Positions 46,330 to 54,584 of a stretch of 64,000 nt of DNA are shown piece after piece (positions within the stretch are counted from its first letter, which is position 1; each line of letters starts with the position of its first letter). The stretch is from positions 434,001-498,000 of the forward strand of contig NZ_JAINZS010000002.1 in the NCBI RefSeq assembly GCF_020166495.1. Reading direction: 5' to 3'. The translations under genes were made by a program, and so were the position numbers. The DNA is from Robertkochia aurantiaca. GTDB lineage: Bacteria; Bacteroidota; Bacteroidia; Flavobacteriales; Flavobacteriaceae. The notes beneath the pieces were generated by a model, which saw only the letters and a list, made by a program, of their open reading frames with translations, searched no databases and had not been told where the DNA came from.

Positions 46330-47340
46330 TCAGGAATCAGCAAAGAGAATATTGTTGAGTTTCTGTATTTGTTCGGGTCTTCCGAGCACCATTAATTTAG
46401 CGTGAGGCAGCAATCGGGTGCTTGCATCCGGGTTGATCAGATAGGTGCCTTCGGGCGCCTTGAAGCCGATTACGGTGCACCCCGATTTTTTTCTCAGATC
46501 CAGGTCAGCAAGCGACTTATTGATGTAATCTTCAGGCAGGTCATCTACCGCGATCTCTTCCAGATTGATCGAATTCTCACCTTCTATCGAGAGCTGGTCC
46601 ATAAATTCGATCAGGTCAGGAAGTACTACCAGCGAGGCCATATGATCACCTCCGATTTTATCGGGCATAATCGTCTTATTAGCTCCCGCCAGTATCAGTT
46701 TCCGCTGAGTTGCCTCCAGAGAAGCCCGGCTGATGATCTTCAGATTCCCGTTCAACTGACGGGAAGAGAGTACCACAAAGAGATTATCTGAATCATTGGG
46801 CAGGGTAGTGATCAGGCAGGAAGCCTTTTTGATACCTGCCTCCAGGAGTACTTCATCTTCGTTGGCATTCCCGTGGATAAACAGAAAGTCCCTCTCTTCT
46901 TTTTCTATAAGCTCCCTGTCCCTCTCGACGATCACAAAAGGCCGCTTATAGGCCCGCAGTTTGACCGCAGCCTGCTGCCCGTTTCGCCCATAACCGCAAA
47001 TGATCACATGATCCTGCAGTTGTTCAACACTCTTTTTCATCTTCCTGAATTTTATGTTTTCAAATGTACTTCTTGACAATACGTATTCGGTGATCACCGA
47101 GATGGCATATGCGATGATAAACAAAGAAGAAAGCACCAGTATGACCGTGAACAACTTAGTTCCTGAATCGGGAGGCATCAGCTCGCGGTACCCAACGGTG
47201 GAAACGGTGATAATAGTCATGTACATCGCGTCTAACCAATTATACCCACCGATAAACCGATAACCGAAAACTCCTGCCAGCAACAAGGCGAACAGGAGGG
47301 ATATGGCGATCACAAATTTGGAACGGAAAAATTTAAACAT
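46330..47340 (-). CDS. potassium channel with RCK (TrkA-N/TrkA-C) domain
   Basis: The 336-residue protein has two membrane helices around a pore with the filter TVGYRE (residues ~48-53). An RCK domain with Rossmann motif VIICGYGRNGQQAA (~112-125) and a C-terminal TrkA-C part (LRKKSGCTVIGFKAPEGTYLINP) follow. It is a MthK/Kch-type ligand-gated channel. The filter GYRE differs from the classic GYGD, as seen in some bacterial relatives. It lies 6 bases after the PspC-like gene. Confidence 0.9.
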   Translation of the reverse strand: MFKFFRSKFVIAISLLFALLLAGVFGYRFIGGYNWLDAMYMTIITVSTVGYRELMPPDSGTKLFTVILVLSSLFIIAYAISVITEYVLSRSTFENIKFRKMKKSVEQLQDHVIICGYGRNGQQAAVKLRAYKRPFVIVERDRELIEKEERDFLFIHGNANEDEVLLEAGIKKASCLITTLPNDSDNLFVVLSSRQLNGNLKIISRASLEATQRKLILAGANKTIMPDKIGGDHMASLVVLPDLIEFMDQLSIEGENSINLEEIAVDDLPEDYINKSLADLDLRKKSGCTVIGFKAPEGTYLINPDASTRLLPHAKLMVLGRPEQIQKLNNILFADS

Positions 47341-47346
47341 GAGTTG

Positions 47347-47574
47347 CTACAGGTCAAATACTGAAGTTCGTTTGGTATAGATAATATCTTTTAATTTCAG
47401 CCAGAAAGCGAGTATCAGGTATACCAGAAACCAGATTCCGAAAGTGGCAAAGGTCGCATAGATAAAAAACAGTCGTACATTTTTAGCTTTCATACCCATA
47501 CGATCTGCCAGGCGCGACGAAACCGCATAACCGTGTTTTTCAAAAAAATACCTGAGATCCTGAACACTATCCAT
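47347..47574 (-). CDS. PspC-domain small membrane protein
   Basis: The 75-residue protein shows the PspC layout: a basic N-terminal part with GYAVSSRLADRMGMKAKNVRLFFIYA, then one membrane segment (residues ~36-58). It lies between DUF2851 and the channel with gaps of 15 and 6 bases, so they are probably cotranscribed. The function is probably envelope-stress related, by analogy only. Confidence 0.8.
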   Translation of the reverse strand: MDSVQDLRYFFEKHGYAVSSRLADRMGMKAKNVRLFFIYATFATFGIWFLVYLILAFWLKLKDIIYTKRTSVFDL

Positions 47575-47589
47575 ACTACAAATATAGAA

Positions 47590-48888
47590 TTATAAACCAA
47601 TTAAATGAGTGCCTATCTTACATTGCAAACAGGCCTGTTGCCGACATCCGGTATTGTAAAGTTCGAGCAAGGCCTGTGATTCAGCCGCAGTGCCCGCCGG
47701 CATCTTCAGAGAAGCAAAACGCCTGATCACGCTATTGCTTTCAGGTGACATCTGGTTTAGCCAATGCTTGATCATCCGCTCTTTCCCGTTTCCCTTATAC
47801 TGACCATAAGCAAGCATGACCGGGATGACCGCATTGAGAACCACTACCCGAGCCATCATCGGTGAAAGCCGTTTTTCACGGCTCTTTTCCGTTTTTCTTT
47901 CGAAAACATAATGATCGTTCCAGTAGCCTGAAGCTGCTGCCTGCAATGTGTTGGTAACATCTTCCAATCTGCGACTCTCAATGAGCCGGAAGAATAAAGA
48001 ATGACTGCAAGCGTAAATAGCACAAAATTGTGAAATCCTGATCGTGGGAAAACTCTCAGGCCTCATACGCATATATTTCACAGGGATCACCACAGGCCTT
48101 TGCAATGAGAATTTACGATTCAGGTATGCATACCTTTCAGAAAGTTCACAAGTGTAATCCTCCTTTGGATTTACCGGAAGCATCTGAGCCGTACCATAAA
48201 GCAGCGCTTCCATATCTCTACGATCGGGCAAAACCTTTCTGAAGGTGCGAAAGTTCAGATTTTCTCCAAGAGAAGCAAAAGCTTCTGCATTGACCTTCAA
48301 TCCGAATGCATAAAGCAGGCGTTTAAAGAGCAGGGCCTCCCAATCTTTGTCTCCTGAGAAAAAGCTTTTTGTCACTTCCCCGGCCTTCCTTGCCAAACGC
48401 TTCTCAGACATTTGCTCCAGCAAACCGTTTTTCACACCGGAGGGAACATCAGGTAAAAGCTTTTCACAGTTGATAAATGCCGGGATCCTTTCAAAGAGCT
48501 CTCGGTACTCTTTGAGCAGTGGTTCAGGCACATAATCCTGCAGCTGCAGCACAGGCAACATATTCCCGGAAGAGTCATATATTTCCCGGTTATGCTGCCA
48601 AACCACATGAAGTATCACATTGTCATATTCTGAATCATGTTGATGGCCGTGAACCAACCAGTCTGAAGACCTGTCATGAATTTCAATATTGCCGGCCCAT
48701 AACTGATCACCGATCTCTATGCGGGCATCGAAAAAATCAGGACCGGCATCATGATTCAATACCCCTTGCCTGAATATCCGGATTCGCACCCCATTGGTGG
48801 TATGTAATTCATGACCGTTAAAGGCCATGCGCTCCCATATAAAATGTAAAAAATCTTCCCGCACCTTCCAGTGAAAAATTAATATCAC
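47590..48888 (-). CDS. DUF2851 protein
   Basis: The 432-residue soluble protein belongs to DUF2851, common in Bacteroidota. It has LNHDAGPDFFDARIEIGDQL and GNIEIHDRSSDWLVHGH (residues ~45-85), which carry conserved acidic and His residues reminiscent of a nuclease-like core, and a Cys motif near the end (CRQQACLQCKIG). The function is not known. It is the first gene of a probable unit with the PspC-like and channel genes. Confidence 0.85.
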   Translation of the reverse strand: MILIFHWKVREDFLHFIWERMAFNGHELHTTNGVRIRIFRQGVLNHDAGPDFFDARIEIGDQLWAGNIEIHDRSSDWLVHGHQHDSEYDNVILHVVWQHNREIYDSSGNMLPVLQLQDYVPEPLLKEYRELFERIPAFINCEKLLPDVPSGVKNGLLEQMSEKRLARKAGEVTKSFFSGDKDWEALLFKRLLYAFGLKVNAEAFASLGENLNFRTFRKVLPDRRDMEALLYGTAQMLPVNPKEDYTCELSERYAYLNRKFSLQRPVVIPVKYMRMRPESFPTIRISQFCAIYACSHSLFFRLIESRRLEDVTNTLQAAASGYWNDHYVFERKTEKSREKRLSPMMARVVVLNAVIPVMLAYGQYKGNGKERMIKHWLNQMSPESNSVIRRFASLKMPAGTAAESQALLELYNTGCRQQACLQCKIGTHLIGL

Positions 48889-48928
48889 AAGGTATGAAAA
48901 GATTTTAAACTATAGAATATTTTCTATG

Positions 48929-49246
48929 TTATTCAGGCTCCTGTACTTCGCCCTCCCATTCCATCATGCCGCCTTTGAGGTTATAGGCGTTTTCAAAGCC
49001 CATCTGCTTCATAAGCTTACAGGCCTGACCGCTTCGGTTGCCGGAGCGGCAATAGACGTAATAGTTCTTTGATTTGTCCAGTTTTTCTACCTCATCGAGA
49101 AAACCCTGACCTTTATAAATATCGATCTGAAGAGCACCCGGGATGTAGCCTTCTTCGAATTCCTCGTCGGTACGCACATCAAGCACTACCGCATTATTAT
49201 CCTCTTCCAGGCGTGAAGCCCATTCTTCCTGACTTAAGTCTGACAT
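48929..49246 (-). CDS. rhodanese-like sulfurtransferase
   Basis: The 105-residue single-domain rhodanese has VVLDVRTDEEFEEGYIPGALQ (residues ~20-40) and the active loop YCRSGNRSGQA (~65-75) with the catalytic Cys. It is cytoplasmic, with no signal peptide. It lies 72 bases after the redoxin gene on the same strand and could supply persulfide sulfur or act in thiol repair. Confidence 0.92.
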   Translation of the reverse strand: MSDLSQEEWASRLEEDNNAVVLDVRTDEEFEEGYIPGALQIDIYKGQGFLDEVEKLDKSKNYYVYCRSGNRSGQACKLMKQMGFENAYNLKGGMMEWEGEVQEPE

Positions 49247-49318
49247 AATTTTAATCTCTTATTTAAACAGAAAATCCGGGAACGCCGTCCCGGATCACAA
49301 ATATACTCAATATCTTAA

Positions 49319-49933
49319 TTAGACCTTGATAGAGCAGCCGATGGCCTTGGTATTCTTGATCTCGATCTCTTGACCGTTAAGCATGGCGTCAATAGCTTGC
49401 TCCACATAGGCATTGTTAACCTGAGAAGCGTCCTGATAATTATCGTCTACTGCACCGATATAACGCACCAGATTGCCTTTGGGAGTTTTCTCCAGCAAAA
49501 AGCAATGAGGGGTTCGGGTGGCTCCGTACTTAGGAAAGATCTCCTGATCTTCATCAATCAGATAGGGAAAAGTAAATCCCTTTTCCTTCGCTCTTGTCTT
49601 CATCATCTCATAACTGTCTTTAGGCTGAATCGAGGGATTATTCGGATTGATCGCGATCACGGGCACACCCTGATCTTTATACTTCTTATCAAGGGCTATT
49701 ATACGATCTTCATAAGCTACTGCATACGGACAACTGTTGCAGGTGAACACGACTAGGTATCCTTTAACGTCTTTATAATCTGAAAGAGACACCATTTTTC
49801 CATCTATATTTTTTAGCCGGAAATCTTCGGCCATATCGCCCACCTGGTATCCTGAATCAAAGGCTCTTTGTACGGTAAACGCGGTAATGACAACCACTAC
49901 AAGCCCAATAAGCAGATATTTTACTGTTTTCAT
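49319..49933 (-). CDS. exported redoxin (thioredoxin-fold, CNSC)
   Basis: The 204-residue protein has an N-terminal membrane anchor or signal (MKTVKYLLIGLVVVVITAF). The AhpC/TSA-like fold follows, with LVVFTCNSCPYAVAYEDRI (CxxC, residues ~68-80) and a cis-Pro region (GATRTPHCFLLE). This is the redoxin-domain type abundant in Bacteroidota, acting in the periplasm on thiols or peroxides. It lies 7 bases after the TlpA-like gene. Confidence 0.88.
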   Translation of the reverse strand: MKTVKYLLIGLVVVVITAFTVQRAFDSGYQVGDMAEDFRLKNIDGKMVSLSDYKDVKGYLVVFTCNSCPYAVAYEDRIIALDKKYKDQGVPVIAINPNNPSIQPKDSYEMMKTRAKEKGFTFPYLIDEDQEIFPKYGATRTPHCFLLEKTPKGNLVRYIGAVDDNYQDASQVNNAYVEQAIDAMLNGQEIEIKNTKAIGCSIKV

Positions 49934-49940
49934 TGTATTG

Positions 49941-50492
49941 TTAATTATCGGTATGTTTCAGCAACTCAGCCTCTAACTCTTTAAAGGTAAATGATTTTTC
50001 ATAAAAAGAACGTTCGTTTTGGCTAATTATTACAGTAGCCGGAATGGCCCCACTCCAATTTTCATCTACCTTAGGGATCCATTCATTCTGTCTGGGATCA
50101 TCTAAAAGCACCACCTGACTCGATAAATTGTGTTCCTTTACAAAAGGCAATAACGATTCTTCTGTTTTAGAAGGAAAATCAAGGCTTACCAGGATTACCT
50201 CAACACCGGCATCCTTATATTTCTTACCGATTTCTTCAAAATGAGGCAGTTCAGCTACACAAGGTTTACACCAGGTGGCCCAAAAGTTGACAATACGCGT
50301 CTTTTCTCCCGGTGATTGCAGCAAAGGAGCCAGACCGTCAAAGTCATAGACCGGGATCTCCTTATCACCGCTGTTAAGAACCTCTTTGGGAGTCGCTTGC
50401 AAGGATGCCATCACGTCGCTTTCAGAATCTGTTTTGGTTTTGCAACCGAACATAACACTGATAAAGCATGTGATAAGTAGTATTTTTTTCAT
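49941..50492 (-). CDS. TlpA/ResA-like thioredoxin lipoprotein
   Basis: The 183-residue protein has a lipoprotein signal with lipobox VMFGC (Cys at ~17) and a thioredoxin fold with FWATWCKPC (residues ~69-77, CKPC active site). It should sit in the periplasm as a thiol-disulfide oxidoreductase. It starts a minus-strand unit with the redoxin and rhodanese genes, and is divergent from the MarR operon (142 bases between starts). Confidence 0.9.
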   Translation of the reverse strand: MKKILLITCFISVMFGCKTKTDSESDVMASLQATPKEVLNSGDKEIPVYDFDGLAPLLQSPGEKTRIVNFWATWCKPCVAELPHFEEIGKKYKDAGVEVILVSLDFPSKTEESLLPFVKEHNLSSQVVLLDDPRQNEWIPKVDENWSGAIPATVIISQNERSFYEKSFTFKELEAELLKHTDN

Positions 50493-50580
50493 AGATGAAT
50501 ATCGATTTCTTAGTGCTTAAATGTATTAATGTTAGCCTAGGAGAAAGCTTCCTTTAACATTAATTTATCAATAAGACCTA

Positions 50581-50634
50581 TTGGAAATGATGAAACTTCC
50601 ATTAAATTTGTATATACAATTGTTGTTTATACAA
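50581..50634 (+). promoter_or_regulatory. MarR-operon promoter and two operator copies
   Basis: TTG (50581-50583), a 19-base spacer and TAAATTTG (50603-50610) form a full Bacteroidota promoter. Overlapping and following it are two near-identical palindromic 12-mers: TTGTATATACAA (50608-50619) and TTGTTTATACAA (50623-50634), 15 bases apart. The second ends right at the MarR ATG. This is the expected layout of an autorepressing MarR regulator. Confidence 0.75.
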
Positions 50635-51084
50635 ATGAAGATAGAAGAGATCATACAATCGCAGAACATGCCAGATGGCAGAAAGACCAGTATCAATTTG
50701 ATGTATACTGCTAACCTGATACATGACAGGGGGGCTGAAATTCTGAAACCCTTTGGACTCACCACACAACAATTTAATGTTTTGCGCATACTCAGAGGAA
50801 GAAAGGGAGAACCTGCCAACCTGAGCACCATTCAGGAACGAATGATCAGTAAGATGAGTAACACTACACGCCTGGTAGATAAGCTCATCACAAAAGGTCT
50901 TGTCAGGCGAATGATTTGTGCGGAGAACCGCCGCAAGGTGGAGATTTTTATCACCGACAAGGGTCTGGAGCTGCTTAAGCAGATCGATGAGCCGATGGAT
51001 CGCATAAACGAAGAAACCATCGCTCGCCTGAGCCGGGAAGAAGTTGATCTCTTCAATGAATTGTTAGAAAAAATCAGAGGATAA
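50635..51084 (+). CDS. MarR-family transcriptional regulator
   Basis: The protein of about 149 residues is a winged-helix MarR regulator: LTTQQFNVLRILRG (helix 2-3), a recognition region (LSTIQERMISKMSNTTRLVDKLITKGLVRR) and the wing (CAENRRKVEIFITDKGLELL). I choose the ATG at 50635, because the upstream in-frame TTG overlaps the promoter. It probably represses itself and the nitroreductase (15 bases downstream) and YceI genes, responding to a small ligand or oxidant. No ligand is evident. Confidence 0.92.
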   Translation: MKIEEIIQSQNMPDGRKTSINLMYTANLIHDRGAEILKPFGLTTQQFNVLRILRGRKGEPANLSTIQERMISKMSNTTRLVDKLITKGLVRRMICAENRRKVEIFITDKGLELLKQIDEPMDRINEETIARLSREEVDLFNELLEKIRG

Positions 51085-51099
51085 TTTAAACTATTGAAC

Positions 51100-51744
51100 A
51101 TGGATACCAAAGAAAAAACCTTTATCGAAGACCTGAAATGGCGCTATGCCACCAAAAAATTTGATGCCTCCAGAAAGATCAGTGCGGAGAACCTGAACAT
51201 TCTGAAGGAAGCGGTAAGGCTTTCTGCTTCCTCTTATGGGCTGCAACCTTATAACGTATTGATCATTGAAGATGCAGAACTTAAAGAAAAACTGAGACCG
51301 GCTGCCTGGGACCAAAGTCAGGTTACCGATGCATCTCATGTTTTCATTTTTGCCAACAACACCGATTTCGGGGCAGAAGAGATCGATGCCTACATCAACA
51401 ATGTGGTGAACACGAGAAATCTGAAAGCAGAAGACCTGAAGGGATATGCAGATTTTATGAAATCTAAAATAACACCACTGCCGCAGGAAACCCGTTCCAA
51501 CTGGACAGCCAGACAGGCATATATCGCGCTGGGAAATCTTTTATCTGCAGCAGCATCATTAAAAATAGACGCCTGTCCGATGGAAGGTTTTGAACCGGCT
51601 CAGTTTAATGAGATCCTCGGTCTGAACGAAAAAAACCTGAATGCCGTAGCCATGGTAACGGTTGGTTACCGCTCAGAAGAAGACGACACCCAGCATTATG
51701 CCAAGGTGCGTAAATCACAAGATGAACTTTTTATAACCCTTTAA
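51100..51744 (+). CDS. NAD(P)H-dependent nitroreductase (NfsB-like)
   Basis: The 214-residue flavin enzyme has the family signature RYATKKFDASRKISAENL near the N-terminus, then ASSYGLQPYNVLII (residues ~44-57), ARQAYIALGNLLSAAASLKIDACPMEGF and the FMN-binding Arg/Lys near VTVGYRSEEDD. It reduces nitro compounds or quinones. The ATG at 51100 is preferred over a TTG 6 bases upstream. It is in the MarR unit and followed by YceI at 25 bases. Confidence 0.93.
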   Translation: MDTKEKTFIEDLKWRYATKKFDASRKISAENLNILKEAVRLSASSYGLQPYNVLIIEDAELKEKLRPAAWDQSQVTDASHVFIFANNTDFGAEEIDAYINNVVNTRNLKAEDLKGYADFMKSKITPLPQETRSNWTARQAYIALGNLLSAAASLKIDACPMEGFEPAQFNEILGLNEKNLNAVAMVTVGYRSEEDDTQHYAKVRKSQDELFITL

Positions 51745-51769
51745 ATATCCTAATTAAGTAACAAGAATC

Positions 51770-52342
51770 ATGAAAAAAGCAGTTAGCACAACGCTGGCCA
51801 TCGTTCTGGCCCTGGCGGTTTCGGCATTTACCAATCCGATCGAAGAAAAAAAAGTGGACACCACCAAAAGCAAGGTGACCTGGAAAGGCTATAAAGTTAC
51901 CGGATCTCACGAAGGTACGGTACAAATAAAGAGCGGAGCACTCCAGTTTGACGGTGAACTTCTTACAGGCGGTAATTTCGTAGTCGATATGACGTCTCTG
52001 ATAGCTACCGATCTCGAAGGAGAGTACAAAGGAAAGCTGGAAGGACACCTTAAATCTGATGACTTTTTTGGTGTTGCCAACTACCCTACGGCCTCTCTTG
52101 ATATTACCACAGTGAAACAAACGGGTAAAAATGCCTACGAGGTAACCGGAGACCTGACCATTAAAGAACAGACCCACCCGGTTACGTTTGACCTCTCCGT
52201 ATATGGGAGCAAAGCCACCGCGAATGTAAAGGTAGACCGCACCAAATACGGAGTTAAGTATGGTTCAGGAAGCTTTTTTGATAACCTGGGAGATAAGACC
52301 ATCTATGATGAATTCGACCTGGTGGTAGACCTGGAATTTTAA
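51770..52342 (+). CDS. YceI-family periplasmic lipocalin-like protein
   Basis: The 190-residue protein has a signal peptide (cleavage near residue 22) and the YceI pattern: VDTTKSKVTWKGYKVTGSHEG, LTGGNFVVDMTSL, HLKSDDFFGVANYPTASLDI and GDLTIKEQTHPVTFDLSV. It binds an isoprenoid-type lipid in the periplasm in characterised relatives. It is the last gene of the MarR-nitroreductase-YceI unit, a pairing often seen in Flavobacteriaceae. Confidence 0.93.
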   Translation: MKKAVSTTLAIVLALAVSAFTNPIEEKKVDTTKSKVTWKGYKVTGSHEGTVQIKSGALQFDGELLTGGNFVVDMTSLIATDLEGEYKGKLEGHLKSDDFFGVANYPTASLDITTVKQTGKNAYEVTGDLTIKEQTHPVTFDLSVYGSKATANVKVDRTKYGVKYGSGSFFDNLGDKTIYDEFDLVVDLEF

Positions 52343-52411
52343 TACAGCCCACGCTGAGCAAATGAATGGTATTTTTTGCTTTCGGGACTATGATTTATAA
52401 AATTTGATTTC

Positions 52412-52419
52412 TATATTTG
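52412..52419 (+). promoter_or_regulatory. -7 box of the trp operon leader
   Basis: An exact TATATTTG box lies 9 bases before the leader-peptide ATG, giving an almost leaderless start for the peptide. No convincing -33 TTG at 17-23 bases is seen. Confidence 0.55.
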
Positions 52420-52428
52420 AAGCCGAAA

Positions 52429-52485
52429 ATGAAAGTAACTATTCTAAATAACTGGTGGTGGTCTAACTTACGTCTTACGTCGTGA
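52429..52485 (+). CDS. trpL: trp operon leader peptide
   Basis: An 18-codon open frame reads MKVTILNNWWWSNLRLTS and stops with TGA. Three consecutive TGG codons (52453-52461) make it a tryptophan sensor: ribosome stalling there when charged tRNA-Trp is scarce would alter folding of the RNA downstream. It sits 30 bases before a terminator hairpin and 83 bases before trpE. Confidence 0.88.
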   Translation: MKVTILNNWWWSNLRLTS

Positions 52486-52514
52486 GCAGACACCCCATTG
52501 ATTAAAACATCAAT

Positions 52515-52547
52515 AAAGGCTTGTCAATCACGACAAGCCTTTTTTTA
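52515..52547 (+). terminator. trp attenuator terminator hairpin
   Basis: GGCTTGTC (52518-52525) pairs with GACAAGCC (52532-52539), extended by AAA/TTT pairs, and is followed by a T-run. It lies between the leader peptide and trpE. A smaller hairpin ATTGAT/ATCAAT (52497-52514) directly precedes it and may belong to the alternative fold. The exact antiterminator pairing is not resolved. Confidence 0.85.
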
Positions 52548-52567
52548 TGCCTAAAAATTATGAGATT

Positions 52568-53971
52568 ATGAACAGCACATACCAGCTTAAGACAACTTAC
52601 AGACAGATTCTGGCAGATACTATCACTCCGGTTAGTATTTACCTCAAGATTCGGGATAAATTCCCCAATAGTATTCTGCTGGAAAGCAGTGATTACCATG
52701 CCAACGATAACAGCTTTTCATATATCTGTTTCAATCCGATTGCCTCTGTTACTATAAAAGAGCACAGGGCGACTATGGAATTCCCTGATGACAGTGAGGA
52801 AAGCCTGATGATAGACACCGAAAATACCGCTCCGGCCATATTAAGTGATTTTGCTTCCAGATTCGAAACAGAGACCAATGGTTTTAAATTCATCTACAAT
52901 GGCTTGTTCGGCTACATCTCATACGATGCTGTACAATATTTTGAAGACATCACCATCACTAAAAAGGAAGCCTCGGTAGAGATCCCTGACGTTTACTATG
53001 CCGTATATCAGAACATTATCGCGATAAATCATTTTAAAAATGAGGCCTATGTCTTTTGTCACAGTTATGACAACGAAGACAATATCGATGAGATAATCAG
53101 ATTGCTGCAGTCCCGCAATTTTACGGCGTACCCCTTTAAAAAGAACGGAAGCCCCAAATCAGAACTGGAAGATGAGGAATACAAGCTTATGGTCGAAAGG
53201 GCTAAAAGTCATTGTCATCGCGGCGATGTGTTCCAGATGGTACTCAGCAGGAGGTTTACACAGGATTTCAAGGGAGACGAATTTAACGTTTACAGGGCTT
53301 TACGTTCGATCAACCCTTCCCCTTACCTGTTCTTTTTCGATTACGGAGATTTTAAGATCTTCGGAAGCTCTCCTGAAGCGCAATTAGTGGTGAAAGATCA
53401 CAAGGCAGAGATCCATCCTATAGCAGGCACCTTTAAACGAACCGGGAATGATGAAAAAGACGCTGCTGCTGCGAAAGCCCTGGCTGAAGATGAAAAGGAA
53501 AACAGCGAACATGTTATGCTGGTCGATCTGGCACGAAATGACCTGAGCCGCAACGGGAATACGGTAAAGGTGGAAACCTACCGTGAAGTACAGTTCTTTT
53601 CTCATGTGATCCATCTGGTATCAAAAGTCACCGGCCGGGTAAAAGAAGGCATCGACACCATGCAGATCGTTGCCGATACCTTCCCGGCAGGAACCCTTAG
53701 CGGGGCACCTAAACATATGGCGATGCAGCTGATCGATCGCTACGAACCCGTCAATCGTAATTATTACGGGGGTGCCATAGGGTTCATGGATTTCCACGGA
53801 AATTTTAATCATGCCATTATGATTCGCACCTTCCTGAGCAAGGACCATAAACTTTACTTCCAGGCAGGGGCCGGGCTGGTCTCAGAATCAGACCCTGAAA
53901 GCGAACTGCAGGAAACCTATAATAAACTGGGCGCCCTGAACAAGGCGCTTGAGATGGCTGAAAATATTTAA
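52568..53971 (+). CDS. trpE: anthranilate synthase component I
   Basis: The 467-residue chorismate-binding enzyme shows the tryptophan feedback motif LLES-x10-S near residue 38 and catalytic blocks HRGDVFQMVLSRRF, SPSPYLFF-like NPSPYLFFFDYG, PIAGTFKRTG, DLARNDLSRNG, TLSGAPKHMA and the GAGLVSESDPESE end. It forms anthranilate with TrpG. The ATG at 52568 is chosen because the upstream ATG at 52547 lies in the terminator T-run. It is first in the trpEGDCFBA operon and controlled by the attenuator. Confidence 0.97.
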   Translation: MNSTYQLKTTYRQILADTITPVSIYLKIRDKFPNSILLESSDYHANDNSFSYICFNPIASVTIKEHRATMEFPDDSEESLMIDTENTAPAILSDFASRFETETNGFKFIYNGLFGYISYDAVQYFEDITITKKEASVEIPDVYYAVYQNIIAINHFKNEAYVFCHSYDNEDNIDEIIRLLQSRNFTAYPFKKNGSPKSELEDEEYKLMVERAKSHCHRGDVFQMVLSRRFTQDFKGDEFNVYRALRSINPSPYLFFFDYGDFKIFGSSPEAQLVVKDHKAEIHPIAGTFKRTGNDEKDAAAAKALAEDEKENSEHVMLVDLARNDLSRNGNTVKVETYREVQFFSHVIHLVSKVTGRVKEGIDTMQIVADTFPAGTLSGAPKHMAMQLIDRYEPVNRNYYGGAIGFMDFHGNFNHAIMIRTFLSKDHKLYFQAGAGLVSESDPESELQETYNKLGALNKALEMAENI

Positions 53972-53996
53972 CCGATCACTCCTGAGTAAAAAAGAA

Positions 53997-54572
53997 ATGA
54001 AAAAAGTATTAGTTATAGACAATTACGACAGTTTTACTTACAACCTGGTACACTACCTGGAAGATCTGGATTGTGTGGTGGTGGTAAAGAGAAACGATCA
54101 GTTAACCCTTGAAGAGGTGAAGCCCTTTACCCATATTCTCCTCTCTCCCGGTCCGGGAATTCCCAGCGAAGCGGGCCTGCTAAAACCCATAATCGAGACC
54201 TATGCTGCCGAAAAGAATATTTTTGGGGTCTGTCTAGGGCAACAGGCCATCGGGGAAGTTTTCGGAGGAACGATACTGAATCTGGATGAGGTATATCACG
54301 GGGTATCGACCACCATCAGGGTTATCGATAACGACCCTATCTATAAAGGGCTGCCGAAAACCCTGGAAGTAGGAAGATATCACAGCTGGGTGGTAGAACG
54401 AAACCTGCCGGAAGCATTGATCGCAACTTCGATCGATGAAAATGGCGAGATCATGTCGCTGAGACACAGGGAATACAATGTCAGAGGGGTCCAGTATCAT
54501 CCAGAATCAGTTCTCACCCCCGAAGGTAAGACGATACTGAAGAACTGGTTAAACGAAACCTCACAACTGTAA
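53997..54572 (+). CDS. trpG: anthranilate synthase component II (glutamine amidotransferase)
   Basis: The 191-residue class I amidotransferase begins KKVLVIDNYDSFTYNLVHYL, has the catalytic Cys in GVCLGQQAIGE (residues ~76-86) and the His/Glu pair in GVQYHPESVLTPEG. It supplies ammonia to TrpE. It starts 25 bases after the trpE stop. Confidence 0.97.
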   Translation: MKKVLVIDNYDSFTYNLVHYLEDLDCVVVVKRNDQLTLEEVKPFTHILLSPGPGIPSEAGLLKPIIETYAAEKNIFGVCLGQQAIGEVFGGTILNLDEVYHGVSTTIRVIDNDPIYKGLPKTLEVGRYHSWVVERNLPEALIATSIDENGEIMSLRHREYNVRGVQYHPESVLTPEGKTILKNWLNETSQL

Positions 54573-54584
54573 AAAAAAACATAA

